A stretch of 64,000 nucleotides of DNA from Anaerobaca lacustris (GTDB lineage: Bacteria; Planctomycetota; Phycisphaerae; Sedimentisphaerales; Anaerobacaceae): the NCBI RefSeq assembly GCF_030012215.1, contig NZ_JASCXX010000006.1:62001-126000 (forward strand). The letters are read 5' to 3'. This document shows positions 41,461 to 51,604 of this stretch, in pieces. Below the pieces are notes generated by a model. The model was not told the origin of the DNA. It was given only the letters and a program-made list of their open reading frames with translations, and made no database searches. How positions within the stretch are numbered: the first letter of the stretch is position 1; each line of letters starts with the position of its first letter. Position numbers and translations under genes: made by a program.

Positions 41461-43866
41461 ATGGGAACACTGTGGCAAGACATTCGATACGGCCTGCGAA
41501 TACTGAGGAAGAGCCCCTGTTTTACGGCGGTTGTCGTTCTGACGCTCGGGTTGGTTATCGGCGTGTGTTCGACACTATTCACGGCGGTCAACTACCAACT
41601 GTTCAGACCGCTGCCGATCGAAGCACCGGACCGCCTGGTTCGCCTCTGCCGGACAAACGAGCGCCGTGCGAAAGGACTGCTTCTGAACGCCGCTCGACTT
41701 GCCGAGTATCGCCGCCGAAGTACCGCCTTCATCGGACTGGCGGCCATGGATTCGAAGACCATGACGCTCACCGGCTCCGGCGAGGCACGGCACTTCCAGG
41801 TGGCGAGGGTCAGCCCGAGTCTCTTCGGCGTGTTCGGCTTCGAGCCACTGTTGGGACGTGGGTTCAGCGAGTCGGCAGCGGAAGGTCCACCGGCACAGGA
41901 GGTGGTCATCGGCTACGCCACATGGCGCGACGTGTTTGATCGGGATCCGAACGTCCTCGGTGCGACGCTGTCGCTGGATCAGCAGACGTATACCGTGATC
42001 GGCGTGATGCCCAAGGATCTGGCTCGTATCGAACTCGGCTGGGCCGGCGATTTGTGGATTCCGTGGGAGTTCACGCGACCGGCCGAAGGCGATTCGTGGT
42101 TCACCGTGGTGGGGCGGCTCAAGCCGTCGATCACGCCCGAACAGGCGCAGTCCGAATTGCTGGTACTCGGCCGGGCGATCGAGAACATGCACGATCCGAG
42201 AGGCACGTACGATCGAGCGACCGTGGTTCCCTATCTTCAGTCCCATACGAGTGCGGAGGAAATCGCCGGCGCGGTCTTTTTCATCATGACGGTGGTCTTT
42301 GTGCTGCTGATCGCTTGTGTGAACGTGACGAATCTCTTTATCGCGCGGACGCTGACCCGGCGACGCGAACTGGCTGTGAGACTGTCGCTGGGGGCCAGTC
42401 GCGCTCGGCTCGTACGTCAGTTGCTTGTCGAGTTCGGCATCTTTGCGGCACTCGGCGGTTTGCTGGGCCTGTTGTGGGCCAAATGGACTTCGGATGTCCT
42501 TGGCGCACGCGGCCTGGCCGACTTGACTTTCGACTGGCGCGTGGTCGTCTTCACGACGGGGATTTCATTGCTGGCGGGGGCGACCTCAGGGCTTGTACCA
42601 GCGCTGCGATTCTCCAAGCCCAACCTGACCGAGGGGTTGAAAGAGGGGGGGCTGGCGACCTCTTTCGGGCATGGACATCACCGCCTGCGCAGCGGTCTGG
42701 TGATTACACAGATGGCCATGGTGACGGTGCTTTTGATCACATCGGGCTTAATGATCCGCAGCTTCGTCAAACTCGGTCGTGTCCGTCCTGGTTATGATAC
42801 GCGAAATCTCGTCACCATGAATGTCAATCTCCGGGATCAGGATTATCCTGAGCAGGCGGCGAAACAACTGTTCCTTCGGCGGGTGCTGGAGAACCTCCGT
42901 GCGCTGCCCGCTGTGGAGGATGCGGGGCTGACCTCGCTGGCGGCCGTAGCACGCAATCCGGGAGGATTTCCGTTCCGGATTCAGGGACAGTCCGTGGCCG
43001 AGAGCCGCGAGCCTCGCCGTGGTGCCATCAATGCGGTCGACGCGAGCTTTCTCCGTATGGTGGAAGCTCAGGTGCTCAAAGGCAGGATCATCACCGATGC
43101 GGATGTCCGCCGCAGTGCGGGGGTGGCCGTCATCAATGAGACACTGGCCCGGCGGTACTTCTCGGGACAAGACCCGCTTGGCCGGTTTGTCGAATTGCAT
43201 GACTCCGCAGCCGCGCCGCGATGGTATGAGATTATCGGTGTCGTTGCGGATCTCAAGAACATTGCCTTCGACGAGACACCGTTTGCGGAGGTGTTCATTC
43301 CGTATATGCAGTTGGAGCGATTCCCGCTGAGCCATTATCTCATGATTCGGACGGCAACCGATCCCCTTGCGATGGCCGGCGCGCTGCGCGAGGCCGTGTT
43401 GTCGGTGAACCCGAATCAGCCCGTGGGCAACGTGAGTTCGGTTGAGTCCCAGATCCGGCAACTGCGAACCTGGAACGATGAGATTCGGAACCTCATGCTG
43501 CTGTTCGGAGCGCTGGGCTTCGTGTTGTCTACGATCGGAATGTACGGCGTCGTCTCCTACATGGTGACGGAACGGACGCGGGAGATGGGGGTCCGTATCG
43601 CGTTAGGGGCTGTCCAACACGATGTCCTGATGCTGGTCTTGCGTCAAAGTCTGCGGCTGGTTGCTATCGGCGGGGCCATCGGTGCGTGTTTGGCACTGGG
43701 CAGCACCTTCGTCCTGGACAGCTTGCTCTACGCCGTCAGTCCGGCCGACCCGCTGACCTACGGCGCCGTCTTTATGCTCGTGGGCAGCGCCGCTGTCCTC
43801 GCAAGTCTCCTTCCTGCCCGCCGGGCGGCGAAGGTCGATCCGATGGTGGCATTGCGGTGTGAATGA
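41461..43866 (+). CDS. ADOP-type MacB/FtsX permease, copy 1
   Basis: An 801-residue membrane protein of two tandem permease halves, each with a periplasmic MacB-type core domain and FtsX-like helices: eight membrane segments in all (near 22-42, about 270-395 three, 420-440, 685-795 three). MGTLWQDIRYGLRILRKSPCFT is the standard start of orphan duplicated permeases (ADOP). No ATPase domain. FtsX-type motif RRRELAVRLSLGASRARLVRQLLVE and final RRAAKVDPMVALRCE are shared with the three paralogues. ATG 41461 is chosen by homology with the other copies; a longer frame starts at 41320. Confidence 0.9.
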   Translation: MGTLWQDIRYGLRILRKSPCFTAVVVLTLGLVIGVCSTLFTAVNYQLFRPLPIEAPDRLVRLCRTNERRAKGLLLNAARLAEYRRRSTAFIGLAAMDSKTMTLTGSGEARHFQVARVSPSLFGVFGFEPLLGRGFSESAAEGPPAQEVVIGYATWRDVFDRDPNVLGATLSLDQQTYTVIGVMPKDLARIELGWAGDLWIPWEFTRPAEGDSWFTVVGRLKPSITPEQAQSELLVLGRAIENMHDPRGTYDRATVVPYLQSHTSAEEIAGAVFFIMTVVFVLLIACVNVTNLFIARTLTRRRELAVRLSLGASRARLVRQLLVEFGIFAALGGLLGLLWAKWTSDVLGARGLADLTFDWRVVVFTTGISLLAGATSGLVPALRFSKPNLTEGLKEGGLATSFGHGHHRLRSGLVITQMAMVTVLLITSGLMIRSFVKLGRVRPGYDTRNLVTMNVNLRDQDYPEQAAKQLFLRRVLENLRALPAVEDAGLTSLAAVARNPGGFPFRIQGQSVAESREPRRGAINAVDASFLRMVEAQVLKGRIITDADVRRSAGVAVINETLARRYFSGQDPLGRFVELHDSAAAPRWYEIIGVVADLKNIAFDETPFAEVFIPYMQLERFPLSHYLMIRTATDPLAMAGALREAVLSVNPNQPVGNVSSVESQIRQLRTWNDEIRNLMLLFGALGFVLSTIGMYGVVSYMVTERTREMGVRIALGAVQHDVLMLVLRQSLRLVAIGGAIGACLALGSTFVLDSLLYAVSPADPLTYGAVFMLVGSAAVLASLLPARRAAKVDPMVALRCE

Positions 43867-43868
43867 GA

Positions 43869-43955
43869 ACGCGTTGACAGTTCACGGTTGGCAGTTGTCG
43901 GCCAGGAACCAGAAACCTGTGAACTGAGAACTGGCAACCGGGAACTGTGAACGGG
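43869..43955. repeat. Permease-spacer hairpin repeat (A1)
   Basis: GTTGACAGTTCACGGTTGGC...GTT at the left pairs with AAC...GGCAACCGGGAACTGTGAAC at the right as an imperfect inverted repeat. It is nearly identical to the spacer at 46466-46542 and diverged from 40573-40672. Confidence 0.85.
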
Positions 43956-43964
43956 AGTCATGCA

Positions 43965-46463
43965 ATGACGACTTTGTGGCAAGATGTTCGGTATGGGGTG
44001 CGGATGCTGAGGAAGAACCCCGGCTTCACTGTAGTGGCGGTGGTTTCGCTTGCGCTGGGCATTGGTGCCAATACCGGGATCTTCACCATCTTCGAGCAGG
44101 TGTTGTTGCGCTCGCTGCCGGTCAAGGACGCCGGTGCGCTGGTGATCCTGACGCCCGAGGGCAAGTACATCGGATCGCAGTGGGGGGGCCATGTGCTGTC
44201 CTACCCGATGTTCAAGGACTTCCAGGCTGACGAAAAGCTCTTCGACGGGGTCCTGTGCCGGCGTAGTGAGATTGTTGTGATGAACGATGGACGCGGAGCC
44301 GAGCGGATCGAGATTGCGCTGGTTTCGGGCAACTATTTCGAGGTGCTCGGGGTGCCGCCGGCGCTGGGCCGCACGTTTGTGGCAGACGATGAGACTGCGC
44401 CGGGCACCAACCCGGTGATTGTGCTCAGTTGCGATTTTTGGCGGAGTCGTTTCGGGGGCGATCCCAATGTTGTCGGGCGTACGCTACGGATCAATGATAC
44501 GGCCATGGAAGTCGTCGGCGTTGCGGTCCACGGATTCAACGGTCTGAGCCTGGATTCCCGGCCCAGGCTCTTCCTTCCGATCACCATGAAGCCACAGGTC
44601 AGCGGTGGGTGGGAGCGGCGTATGGATGACCGGCGGACGCAGTGGGTGCAGGTCTTCAGTCGACTCAAACCGGGCCTCTCGTGCGAACGGGCGGAGGTGG
44701 CGATTCAGACGCCCTACAAGCAGATCATCCAGCGCGAAGTCGAGGACGCGAGTTTCGCAGGTGTGCCGGCGGAAGAACGCGAGCAGTTTCTTCAATCGCG
44801 CCTCGTGCTGCTGCCGGGACGCAGGGGACTGTCCTACCTGACCACCGGGCTCGGCCGCCAGTTTCTGCTGCTGATGGGCCTGGCGGGACTGGTCCTGCTG
44901 GTGACGTGCGCCAACGTTTCGAATCTCCTTGTCGCCCGGACGACCCGGCGTCAGAAGGAGATCATGGTCCGCCTGGCCATCGGGGCCGGACGCTGGCGCA
45001 TCATGCGACAAGTGCTCGTCGAAAGCCTGCTGCTGGCCTGCGCCGGTGGGGCGGCGGCCCTGTTGGTCGCTGCGCTGACCGCCCGTGCGATTCTCCGATT
45101 TGCGCCGGGTCAGTTGAGCCTCACCCTCTCTCCCGAGATCAACGAGACCATGCTCGCGTTCAACGTCATCCTCTCGGCGGTGGCCGCGCTACTGTGTGGA
45201 TTGGTGCCCGCCTGGCGCACGACGCAGGTCGATCTGGCTTCGACCCTCAAACAGCAGGCGACGTCCATCACCGGCGGCCGAGGGACGCGGTTGCGGCAGG
45301 GCATGGTCGTGACGCAGATATGTCTGTCCCTGATCCTGCTGGTCGCCTCGGGACTATTCATTCGCTCTCTGGCGGCGCTATATCGGATCGACCCAGGCTT
45401 TCGTCCGATGAACCTGGTGTGTTTCGGACTCGACCTGACCCGCAGTGGGCATGACGGGCCCCCGCGGGTCGATTTCTGCCGGCAGCTTCGGACCCAACTG
45501 CGTTCGATTCCAGGCGTCACATCGACCGCGTTTGCCAAGGTGCCGCTGCTGGAAAATGATTCCTGGTACAACGGGATCGTCGTCGAAGGCTACGAGCCGA
45601 AGCCGGGCGAGGACGTGGCGTCCTACTGCAATTCGATCTCGCCGGACTATTGCAGGACGGTGGGGATGACCATGAGACTGGGTCGGGAGTTCAATGAACG
45701 TGACGAGATGCCCGGCGCCGGAATGGTGATTCTCGTTAACGAGGCGTTCGTCCGCTGGTTTCTGCCCGACCGCCATCCTGTCGGCTGTCGTGTGGGCTTG
45801 CGATGGAGTACCGATGCCCAGCCGGACCGGGAGATCGTTGGCGTGGTGTGCGATTCAAGAAACGCCAATCTACGGTCGTCGGCCAATCCCCAGGTGTTCT
45901 TTCCGTACTCGCAAATCGGCATCGACCAGATGACCGTTTACGCACGAACCAGCTTGCCTTCCCAGGAGCTGTTCAGCGCGATTCGGCGGCAGGTGCGCCG
46001 CCTCGATGACACGATGCCGCTGCTCAATATGCGGACCATGGAAGATCAGTTGGATCGCTCTCTGGCGAACGAGCGGCTCATCGGGTTTCTCTCGAGCCTG
46101 TTTGGCATTCTTGCGACGGCGCTGGCCATGATCGGGCTTTACGGTGTCACGGCGTACAGCGTCGCCCAGCGCGTGCAGGAGATCGGCATCCGAATGGCCC
46201 TCGGCGCCCAGCGACCCAGCGTCGTCTCGCTGGTCCTGCGCGAAGGGATGACGCTGGCCGGCATCGGCGTCATGGTCGGCCTGGCGGGTGCGTTTGCCTT
46301 AACGCGTGTGCTGCGCAGTTGGCTCTTTGAAATCAGCCCGACCGATCCACTGACGTTTTCCGCCACGGCGCTGCTGCTGACCGCCGTGGCACTGCTCGCC
46401 TGCTACCTCCCCGCCCGCCGGGCGGCGAGGGTCGATCCGATGGTGGCGCTGCGGCATGAGTGA
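43965..46463 (+). CDS. ADOP-type MacB/FtsX permease, copy 2
   Basis: An 832-residue paralogue, start MTTLWQDVRYGVRMLRKNPG. Two MacB-type periplasmic domains and two FtsX permease regions; LVTCANVSNLLVARTTRRQKEIMVRLAIGAG is the conserved coupling region and QRVQEIGIRMALGAQRPSVV its second-half counterpart. It ends RRAARVDPMVALRHE. ATG 43965 has GGAG 8 bases upstream. Probably part of an exporter using an ATPase encoded elsewhere; substrate unknown. Confidence 0.92.
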   Translation: MTTLWQDVRYGVRMLRKNPGFTVVAVVSLALGIGANTGIFTIFEQVLLRSLPVKDAGALVILTPEGKYIGSQWGGHVLSYPMFKDFQADEKLFDGVLCRRSEIVVMNDGRGAERIEIALVSGNYFEVLGVPPALGRTFVADDETAPGTNPVIVLSCDFWRSRFGGDPNVVGRTLRINDTAMEVVGVAVHGFNGLSLDSRPRLFLPITMKPQVSGGWERRMDDRRTQWVQVFSRLKPGLSCERAEVAIQTPYKQIIQREVEDASFAGVPAEEREQFLQSRLVLLPGRRGLSYLTTGLGRQFLLLMGLAGLVLLVTCANVSNLLVARTTRRQKEIMVRLAIGAGRWRIMRQVLVESLLLACAGGAAALLVAALTARAILRFAPGQLSLTLSPEINETMLAFNVILSAVAALLCGLVPAWRTTQVDLASTLKQQATSITGGRGTRLRQGMVVTQICLSLILLVASGLFIRSLAALYRIDPGFRPMNLVCFGLDLTRSGHDGPPRVDFCRQLRTQLRSIPGVTSTAFAKVPLLENDSWYNGIVVEGYEPKPGEDVASYCNSISPDYCRTVGMTMRLGREFNERDEMPGAGMVILVNEAFVRWFLPDRHPVGCRVGLRWSTDAQPDREIVGVVCDSRNANLRSSANPQVFFPYSQIGIDQMTVYARTSLPSQELFSAIRRQVRRLDDTMPLLNMRTMEDQLDRSLANERLIGFLSSLFGILATALAMIGLYGVTAYSVAQRVQEIGIRMALGAQRPSVVSLVLREGMTLAGIGVMVGLAGAFALTRVLRSWLFEISPTDPLTFSATALLLTAVALLACYLPARRAARVDPMVALRHE

Positions 46464-46465
46464 GA

Positions 46466-46542
46466 ACGAGTTGACGGTTCACGGTTGGCAGTTGTCGGCC
46501 GGGGAACCAGGAACCTGTGGACTGACAACTGACAACTGGAGT
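46466..46542. repeat. Permease-spacer hairpin repeat (A2)
   Basis: GAGTTGACGGTTCACGGTTGG...GTTGTCGGCC and AACCAGGAACCTGTGGACTG...ACAACTGACAACTGG repeat the A1 spacer with a shorter right arm. Both A spacers end GGAGTCATGCA directly before a start codon, so the ribosome site is part of the repeat. Confidence 0.85.
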
Positions 46543-46548
46543 CATGCA

Positions 46549-48954
46549 ATGGCAACCATGTGGCAAGACATTCGATATGGCCTGCGGATGCTCGCGAAAA
46601 ATCCGGGGTTTACGGTGGTGGTGATTGTGATCCTGGCGGTGGGGATCGGCGCCAACACGGCGGTCTTCAGTATCGTCAATGCGGTGATGCTCCGGCCTTT
46701 ACCTTATGAGGACGCCGATCGGATCGTATGTATGTATAACCATTCGCAGTGGGGCGACTTTCCTCCACCACACGGCGGCTTTCTCCTGTGTCGCGAAGAC
46801 AACCCCGTTTTCGGACAGATGACCGCATGTGGCCCGATGCGTGCGGAGGTCTCCGGGATCGAGAATGCCCGGCGGGTTCGTGCGACGGCCGTCTCATCCG
46901 AGTTCTTCTCGTTTGTGCGTGCCAAGCCCTTGTTGGGCCGTGTTTTCCGCGCGGAAGAGGAACAGCCGGGCAAGGATCTGGTGATAGTTGTCAGCCACAG
47001 TTTCTGGCAGAACGATCTGGGTGGGACCGACGCCGCCATCGGCAAGACTGTGGGCGTGGACGACAAGAACTACACCGTCGTGGGTGTGATGCCGCGCGAT
47101 TTCAAGCCGATCTTCGGAGAACCCACCACCTTCTGGATTCCGCTGGTCTTTTCCGTGCCGGACCCCGCCTTGCCGCTGGGATACGCTGTGTTTGTTTATG
47201 CACGCCTGAAGGAGGGGGTCACACTGGAACAGGCCCGCGCGTTCATGCCCGCGCTCGCCGAACGGTTCAAACGGGCGGACCCGCAGGGAGAGGACTACAA
47301 TCTGGCGATTCAACGGCCGCTAGACAAACAACTGGAGGGCAAACGCACGCTGCCGCTGCTGCTTCTGGGAGCGGCGGGGTTCATCCTGTTGATCGCTTGC
47401 AGCAACGTGGCCAACCTGTTCCTGGTTCGCGCGACCATACGACAGCGCGAGCTGGCCATGCGTGCGGCCCTGGGTGCATCCCGAGGACGCATCCTGCGAC
47501 AAATGATCACGGAGGGTCTCCTGCTGAGCGCAGCCGGCGGCGCGGTCGGCCTGCTGATGACCGTCTGGACCCTCCAGGGTCTGGTCGGCCTGTGTCCGCG
47601 CGACATCCCGCGACTGGATGAGACGAGGGTTGATCTGCCGGTGTTGGCGTTCACATTGGGCATATCGGTCCTGACCGGTCTTTTGTTCGGTGCGATGCCG
47701 GCCTGGAAAGCCTCCGGCACGCGGATGGCGGAGATGCTCCAGGAAGGCGTGATGCGTCCGACCATCGGCAGGCGGGGCCGCCGTGTTCACAGCGGTCTCG
47801 TCGTGGCTCAGGTCGGGCTGTCCCTGATCCTGCTCATCGGAGCGGGCCTGCTGATTCGCAGCCTGATCGCATTGCAGCGACTCGATCTGGGGTTCCGTCC
47901 CAAAAATGTGCTGGCGATGACGGTGGTCTTGCCAGCCGACAAGTATGCCGAGCCTGCCCGCTGTCAGGCCTTCTTCGAGGGGCTCTTGCCGCGCGTGCGA
48001 GCCCTGCCCCACGTTCGGTCGGCCGGACTGAGCCTCAGCGAGTTGGGCCTTGGCTTTGCGGGATACGCGGCGGCTCGCATCTCCATCGCAGGCCGTGATC
48101 CTGTCCCCACGGAAGAGCAAGATGTTGCGCTGCTCTCGGTTGTGACGCCTGGCTTCTTCCAGGCTCTGGGCGTTCCGTTGTTGCGGGGGCGTACGTTCAC
48201 CGAAGAGGATCTTGTCACCGAGACGAGCCACATTGTGATCGACGAGCATTTGGCTCGCAGGCACTTCGGTGACGTCAATCCGATCGGTCGGCGGATCGAT
48301 TTTCCGGACAGCCATCATATCGTCATCGGCGTGGTGGATACGGTCAAGGATTTCGAGCATCTGGAACAGGCGTACAGCACGATCTATCTGCCGATGACGG
48401 CGGAGCACTGGGCCGAGCAGGTGGTATTCGTTGTCCGAAGTGATGGCGACCCGCTGCGCTTGGTCGACGCGATCACCGCGCAGGCGGCGGACCTGGAGAC
48501 GGACAAAATCACCTGGCGGATCGAGACGGTCGAGGCCAGGCTGGCTGGTATGCTGCGCCCAAGACGCGTCAACATGATTCTGCTGAGCCTCTTTGCGGGG
48601 ATTGCGTTGATCCTGGCAATGGTCGGCGTCTACGGCCTGCTGCAGTACAACGCGACGCAGCAGACCCGCGACATGGCGATTCGCATGGCGCTAGGCGCCC
48701 GGAAGAAGGACGTGCTCACGGCGATGGTCCGACAGGGGCTCACGCTCACGTTGATCGGGGTCGTGGTCGGACTGGCCGGTGCGATTGCGCTGACCCGGTT
48801 GCTCAGCAGTCTGCTCTACGGCGTGACGCCCACGGACCCACTGACGTTGACGGTCGTCTCGCTCGTGTTGATCGCCGTCGCGCTGCTGGCCAGCTACCTC
48901 CCCGCTCGCCGGGCCGCGAAGGTCGATCCGATGGTGGCGTTGCGGTATGAATGA
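46549..48954 (+). CDS. ADOP-type MacB/FtsX permease, copy 3
   Basis: An 801-residue paralogue, start MATMWQDIRYGLRMLAKNPG. Same two-half layout: IACSNVANLFLVRATIRQRELAMRAALGASRGRILRQM in the first half and QQTRDMAIRMALGARKKDVL in the second. It ends RRAAKVDPMVALRYE. ATG 46549 chosen because GGAG lies 8 bases upstream and the protein aligns with copies 1 and 2; the longer frame from 46456 translates the repeat spacer. Confidence 0.92.
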   Translation: MATMWQDIRYGLRMLAKNPGFTVVVIVILAVGIGANTAVFSIVNAVMLRPLPYEDADRIVCMYNHSQWGDFPPPHGGFLLCREDNPVFGQMTACGPMRAEVSGIENARRVRATAVSSEFFSFVRAKPLLGRVFRAEEEQPGKDLVIVVSHSFWQNDLGGTDAAIGKTVGVDDKNYTVVGVMPRDFKPIFGEPTTFWIPLVFSVPDPALPLGYAVFVYARLKEGVTLEQARAFMPALAERFKRADPQGEDYNLAIQRPLDKQLEGKRTLPLLLLGAAGFILLIACSNVANLFLVRATIRQRELAMRAALGASRGRILRQMITEGLLLSAAGGAVGLLMTVWTLQGLVGLCPRDIPRLDETRVDLPVLAFTLGISVLTGLLFGAMPAWKASGTRMAEMLQEGVMRPTIGRRGRRVHSGLVVAQVGLSLILLIGAGLLIRSLIALQRLDLGFRPKNVLAMTVVLPADKYAEPARCQAFFEGLLPRVRALPHVRSAGLSLSELGLGFAGYAAARISIAGRDPVPTEEQDVALLSVVTPGFFQALGVPLLRGRTFTEEDLVTETSHIVIDEHLARRHFGDVNPIGRRIDFPDSHHIVIGVVDTVKDFEHLEQAYSTIYLPMTAEHWAEQVVFVVRSDGDPLRLVDAITAQAADLETDKITWRIETVEARLAGMLRPRRVNMILLSLFAGIALILAMVGVYGLLQYNATQQTRDMAIRMALGARKKDVLTAMVRQGLTLTLIGVVVGLAGAIALTRLLSSLLYGVTPTDPLTLTVVSLVLIAVALLASYLPARRAAKVDPMVALRYE

Positions 48955-49032
48955 GACGGGGATCGGGGGTCGGGGTTCAGCGATCAGAAAAGACTGTCCC
49001 GCGACTTGTGGCCCGTGGAAAGGACGAACGAA
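48955..49032 (+). repeat. Permease spacer of second type (B1)
   Basis: GGGATCGGGGG, GGGGTTCAG, GACTGTCCC and GGAAAGGACGAACGAA occur in the same order in 51520-51604 (B2). It supplies the ribosome site for copy 4. Confidence 0.75.
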
Positions 49033-51519
49033 ATGAGTGCTCTGATTCACGATATCAAGTATGGAACACGACAACTGATCCGGTCGCCCGGCTTTACGGT
49101 TGTGGCGATCGTGTCACTGGCCTTGGGCATCGGGGTCAATACCGCGATCTTCAGTTTGCTCAATGCGGTGTGGATGCGGTCGTTGCCTGTGCCCGATCCG
49201 CATGCGTTGCGAGTGGTGAATTGGAGCGGCCACAATGCGCGCCTCTCCCACTATTCGGGGGGAGCCGGTGACGCCAAGAGGGACCGTACCGGAGCCATGG
49301 TATCGGGGTCCTTCCCGTATCCGGTGTATCGTGACTTCAAGGAGCGGGTCGAGGGATGTTCTGGCGTATTCGCCTTCTGCGAGTTGCAGGGACTGACCGT
49401 GGTGGGCCCCAAAGGGGCGGCCACGGCCGCCGCGATGATGGTCTCGGGCGATTTCTTCGAGGGATATGGGGCCCGCGCCGCGCTCGGGCGCACGTTGAGG
49501 CCCAGTGATGAATCTTCGGATGCCGAGCCCGTCGCGGTGATCACCTATCGCTGGTGGGAAAAGGAATACGATCTCGATCCCGAGGTCATCGGCCGAATGA
49601 TAATCGTCAACGGTCATCCGTTCACCATCGTCGGCGTCATGCCTCGCACCTATTGCGGCCCGCAGGTCGGCGACATGGCCCAGATGTATGTGACGATGTC
49701 CGCCCAGTCCTCGCTGAGCCCGGACCATCCTCTGGACGCGCGGGATCACTGGTGGGCCACCATCATGATGCGTCTGGAGCCTGAGGCCGACGAGACGCAA
49801 CTCCGGGCCGCCATGGAGGGTCTCTTTCTCCAGACCTTGTCCGTGCCGGGGCAGGGAACGCAGATGGAGGACCCACGTATTCATCTGGTCGACGGTAGCC
49901 GGGGACTTCTGGGGATGCGCAGGCAAATGGCCATGGGGCTCGCTGTCCTGATGGGCGCTGTGGGACTGGTCCTGATGATCGCCTGCGCCAACCTGGCGGG
50001 GCTGCTGTTGGCGCGGGGGGCGGCGCGCCGACAGGAATTGACCGTGCGGGCAGCTCTGGGCGCCGGGCGCGGCCGGCTGGTCCGCCAGTTGCTCACCGAG
50101 AGCCTCGTCCTGTCTCTGGTCGGAGCCGGACTCGGGTTGCTCGCAGCGATTTGGATCAAGGCCGCCGTGTTGGGCCTAATCCCGGATAGCCTGGAGAGTT
50201 TCCATCTCGATGTGGGCATCGATCTGCGCGTGTTGCTGTTCACGCTGAGCGCCGCGATGGCGACGTCCCTGTTCTTCGGTCTGCTCCCGGCCCTGCGTGT
50301 CACGCGGGTGGATCTGTGTTCGGGGCTCAAGAGCCACAAGACGTTGGGTGTCCCTGGTCTGCGTCTGGGCAAGGTTCTGGTGGCGGCCCAAGTGGGTCTT
50401 TCGGTTCTGCTGTTGGTGGGCGCCGGCCTGTTGATACAGACGCTGGTCAATCTGTACCGGACCGATCTCGGATTCAGCACCGACAGGATACTGGTCTTCG
50501 GTCTGAATCCCGGCCAGGCCGGATACGAAGGCGATGACTCCGTCCGGTTCTACGATCAGATCGAGGCTGATATCGCGAGTCTTCCCGGTGTCCGAAGCGT
50601 CGCATTGTCCGGCGACGGTCTGTTGGCAGGCCGCCGCGCCAGCAATGCTTTCTCGATCCCCCGACGCCTGCAGCAGACAGATCAAGATCTTCAGGCCGAT
50701 GTGCTCGACGTTAGCGAGGCCTTCTTCCAGACGATGGGCATTCCACTACGACGCGGCCGGACCTTTGAAAGAACGGACACACCGTCGCAGCCCGGAGTGG
50801 TCATCGTTAACGAGGTCTTCGCGCGTACTTTCTTTGCTCATGAGGACCCCGTTGGTCAGTTGATTCGGATGAACAACAAGGACTATCGGATTGTGGGCCT
50901 GTGTGGAGATGCCAAGTACGATCGAGTCCAACGCGAAATCGAGCCCACCCTGTATTTCTCGCACAGGCAAGCCCGCCCAGGAGCGATGGTCTTTGAAGTC
51001 CGTGCCGCAAGCGACCCCCTCGCCCTGGTTCCTGCCGTCCGCAGGATTGTGGCCGACCTGGATCGCACCATCCCTTTGGAACAGATCTCCACGCAGTTGC
51101 AACTCTTAAAAGCCTCCATTACGCCGGAGCGGATCTTCACCTATTTGTGCAGTGCTCTGGCCTTGCTTGGCGTTCTATTGTCCTGTATCGGACTCTACGG
51201 TCTGCTGGCCTTCATGGTGACCCGCCGCACCGGCGAGATCGGCGTGCGCATGGCCCTCGGTGCTGCGCCGCGCGACATTGCCTGGCCTGTGATGCGCAGT
51301 GCCCTCTGGATGGCGGCTTGTGGCCTATTGGTCGGCGTCCCCGTCGCACTGGCGCTGACGCGAGTTCTGCGAAGCGTCCTCTATGGCGTCACACCCCATG
51401 ACCCGATCGCCATCGTAGCCGCCGTCGTGTTGGTACTCTCCGTGGCGGCTCTGGCCGCCTGGATTCCCGCCCGTCGGGCGGCGAAGGTCGATCCGATGGA
51501 GGCGCTAAGATATGAATGA
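49033..51519 (+). CDS. ADOP-type MacB/FtsX permease, copy 4
   Basis: An 828-residue paralogue, start MSALIHDIKYGTRQLIRSPG, slightly different from the MxTLWQDIRYG start of copies 1-3. IACANLAGLLLARGAARRQELTVRAALGAGRGRLVRQLLTE and RRTGEIGVRMALGAAPRDIA are the FtsX coupling motifs. It ends RRAAKVDPMEALRYE. The ribosome site is AAAGGA 9-11 bases upstream. It is followed by a B-type spacer and the TolC-like gene, so it may have been captured by a duplication separate from copies 1-3. Confidence 0.92.
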   Translation: MSALIHDIKYGTRQLIRSPGFTVVAIVSLALGIGVNTAIFSLLNAVWMRSLPVPDPHALRVVNWSGHNARLSHYSGGAGDAKRDRTGAMVSGSFPYPVYRDFKERVEGCSGVFAFCELQGLTVVGPKGAATAAAMMVSGDFFEGYGARAALGRTLRPSDESSDAEPVAVITYRWWEKEYDLDPEVIGRMIIVNGHPFTIVGVMPRTYCGPQVGDMAQMYVTMSAQSSLSPDHPLDARDHWWATIMMRLEPEADETQLRAAMEGLFLQTLSVPGQGTQMEDPRIHLVDGSRGLLGMRRQMAMGLAVLMGAVGLVLMIACANLAGLLLARGAARRQELTVRAALGAGRGRLVRQLLTESLVLSLVGAGLGLLAAIWIKAAVLGLIPDSLESFHLDVGIDLRVLLFTLSAAMATSLFFGLLPALRVTRVDLCSGLKSHKTLGVPGLRLGKVLVAAQVGLSVLLLVGAGLLIQTLVNLYRTDLGFSTDRILVFGLNPGQAGYEGDDSVRFYDQIEADIASLPGVRSVALSGDGLLAGRRASNAFSIPRRLQQTDQDLQADVLDVSEAFFQTMGIPLRRGRTFERTDTPSQPGVVIVNEVFARTFFAHEDPVGQLIRMNNKDYRIVGLCGDAKYDRVQREIEPTLYFSHRQARPGAMVFEVRAASDPLALVPAVRRIVADLDRTIPLEQISTQLQLLKASITPERIFTYLCSALALLGVLLSCIGLYGLLAFMVTRRTGEIGVRMALGAAPRDIAWPVMRSALWMAACGLLVGVPVALALTRVLRSVLYGVTPHDPIAIVAAVVLVLSVAALAAWIPARRAAKVDPMEALRYE

Positions 51520-51604
51520 AACAGGGATCGGGGTTCAGGGTTCAGAGGAGAATGTCCCTTGGCTGCTGACCCTCAACTGCCGACCCTTGGAAGGAACGAA
51601 TGAG
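51520..51604 (+). repeat. Permease spacer of second type (B2) before the TolC-like gene
   Basis: GGGATCGGGGTTCAGGGTTC, AATGTCCC and CCTTGGAAGGAACGAA follow the B1 spacer in order. It leads into a start codon context almost identical to that of permease copy 4. Confidence 0.75.
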
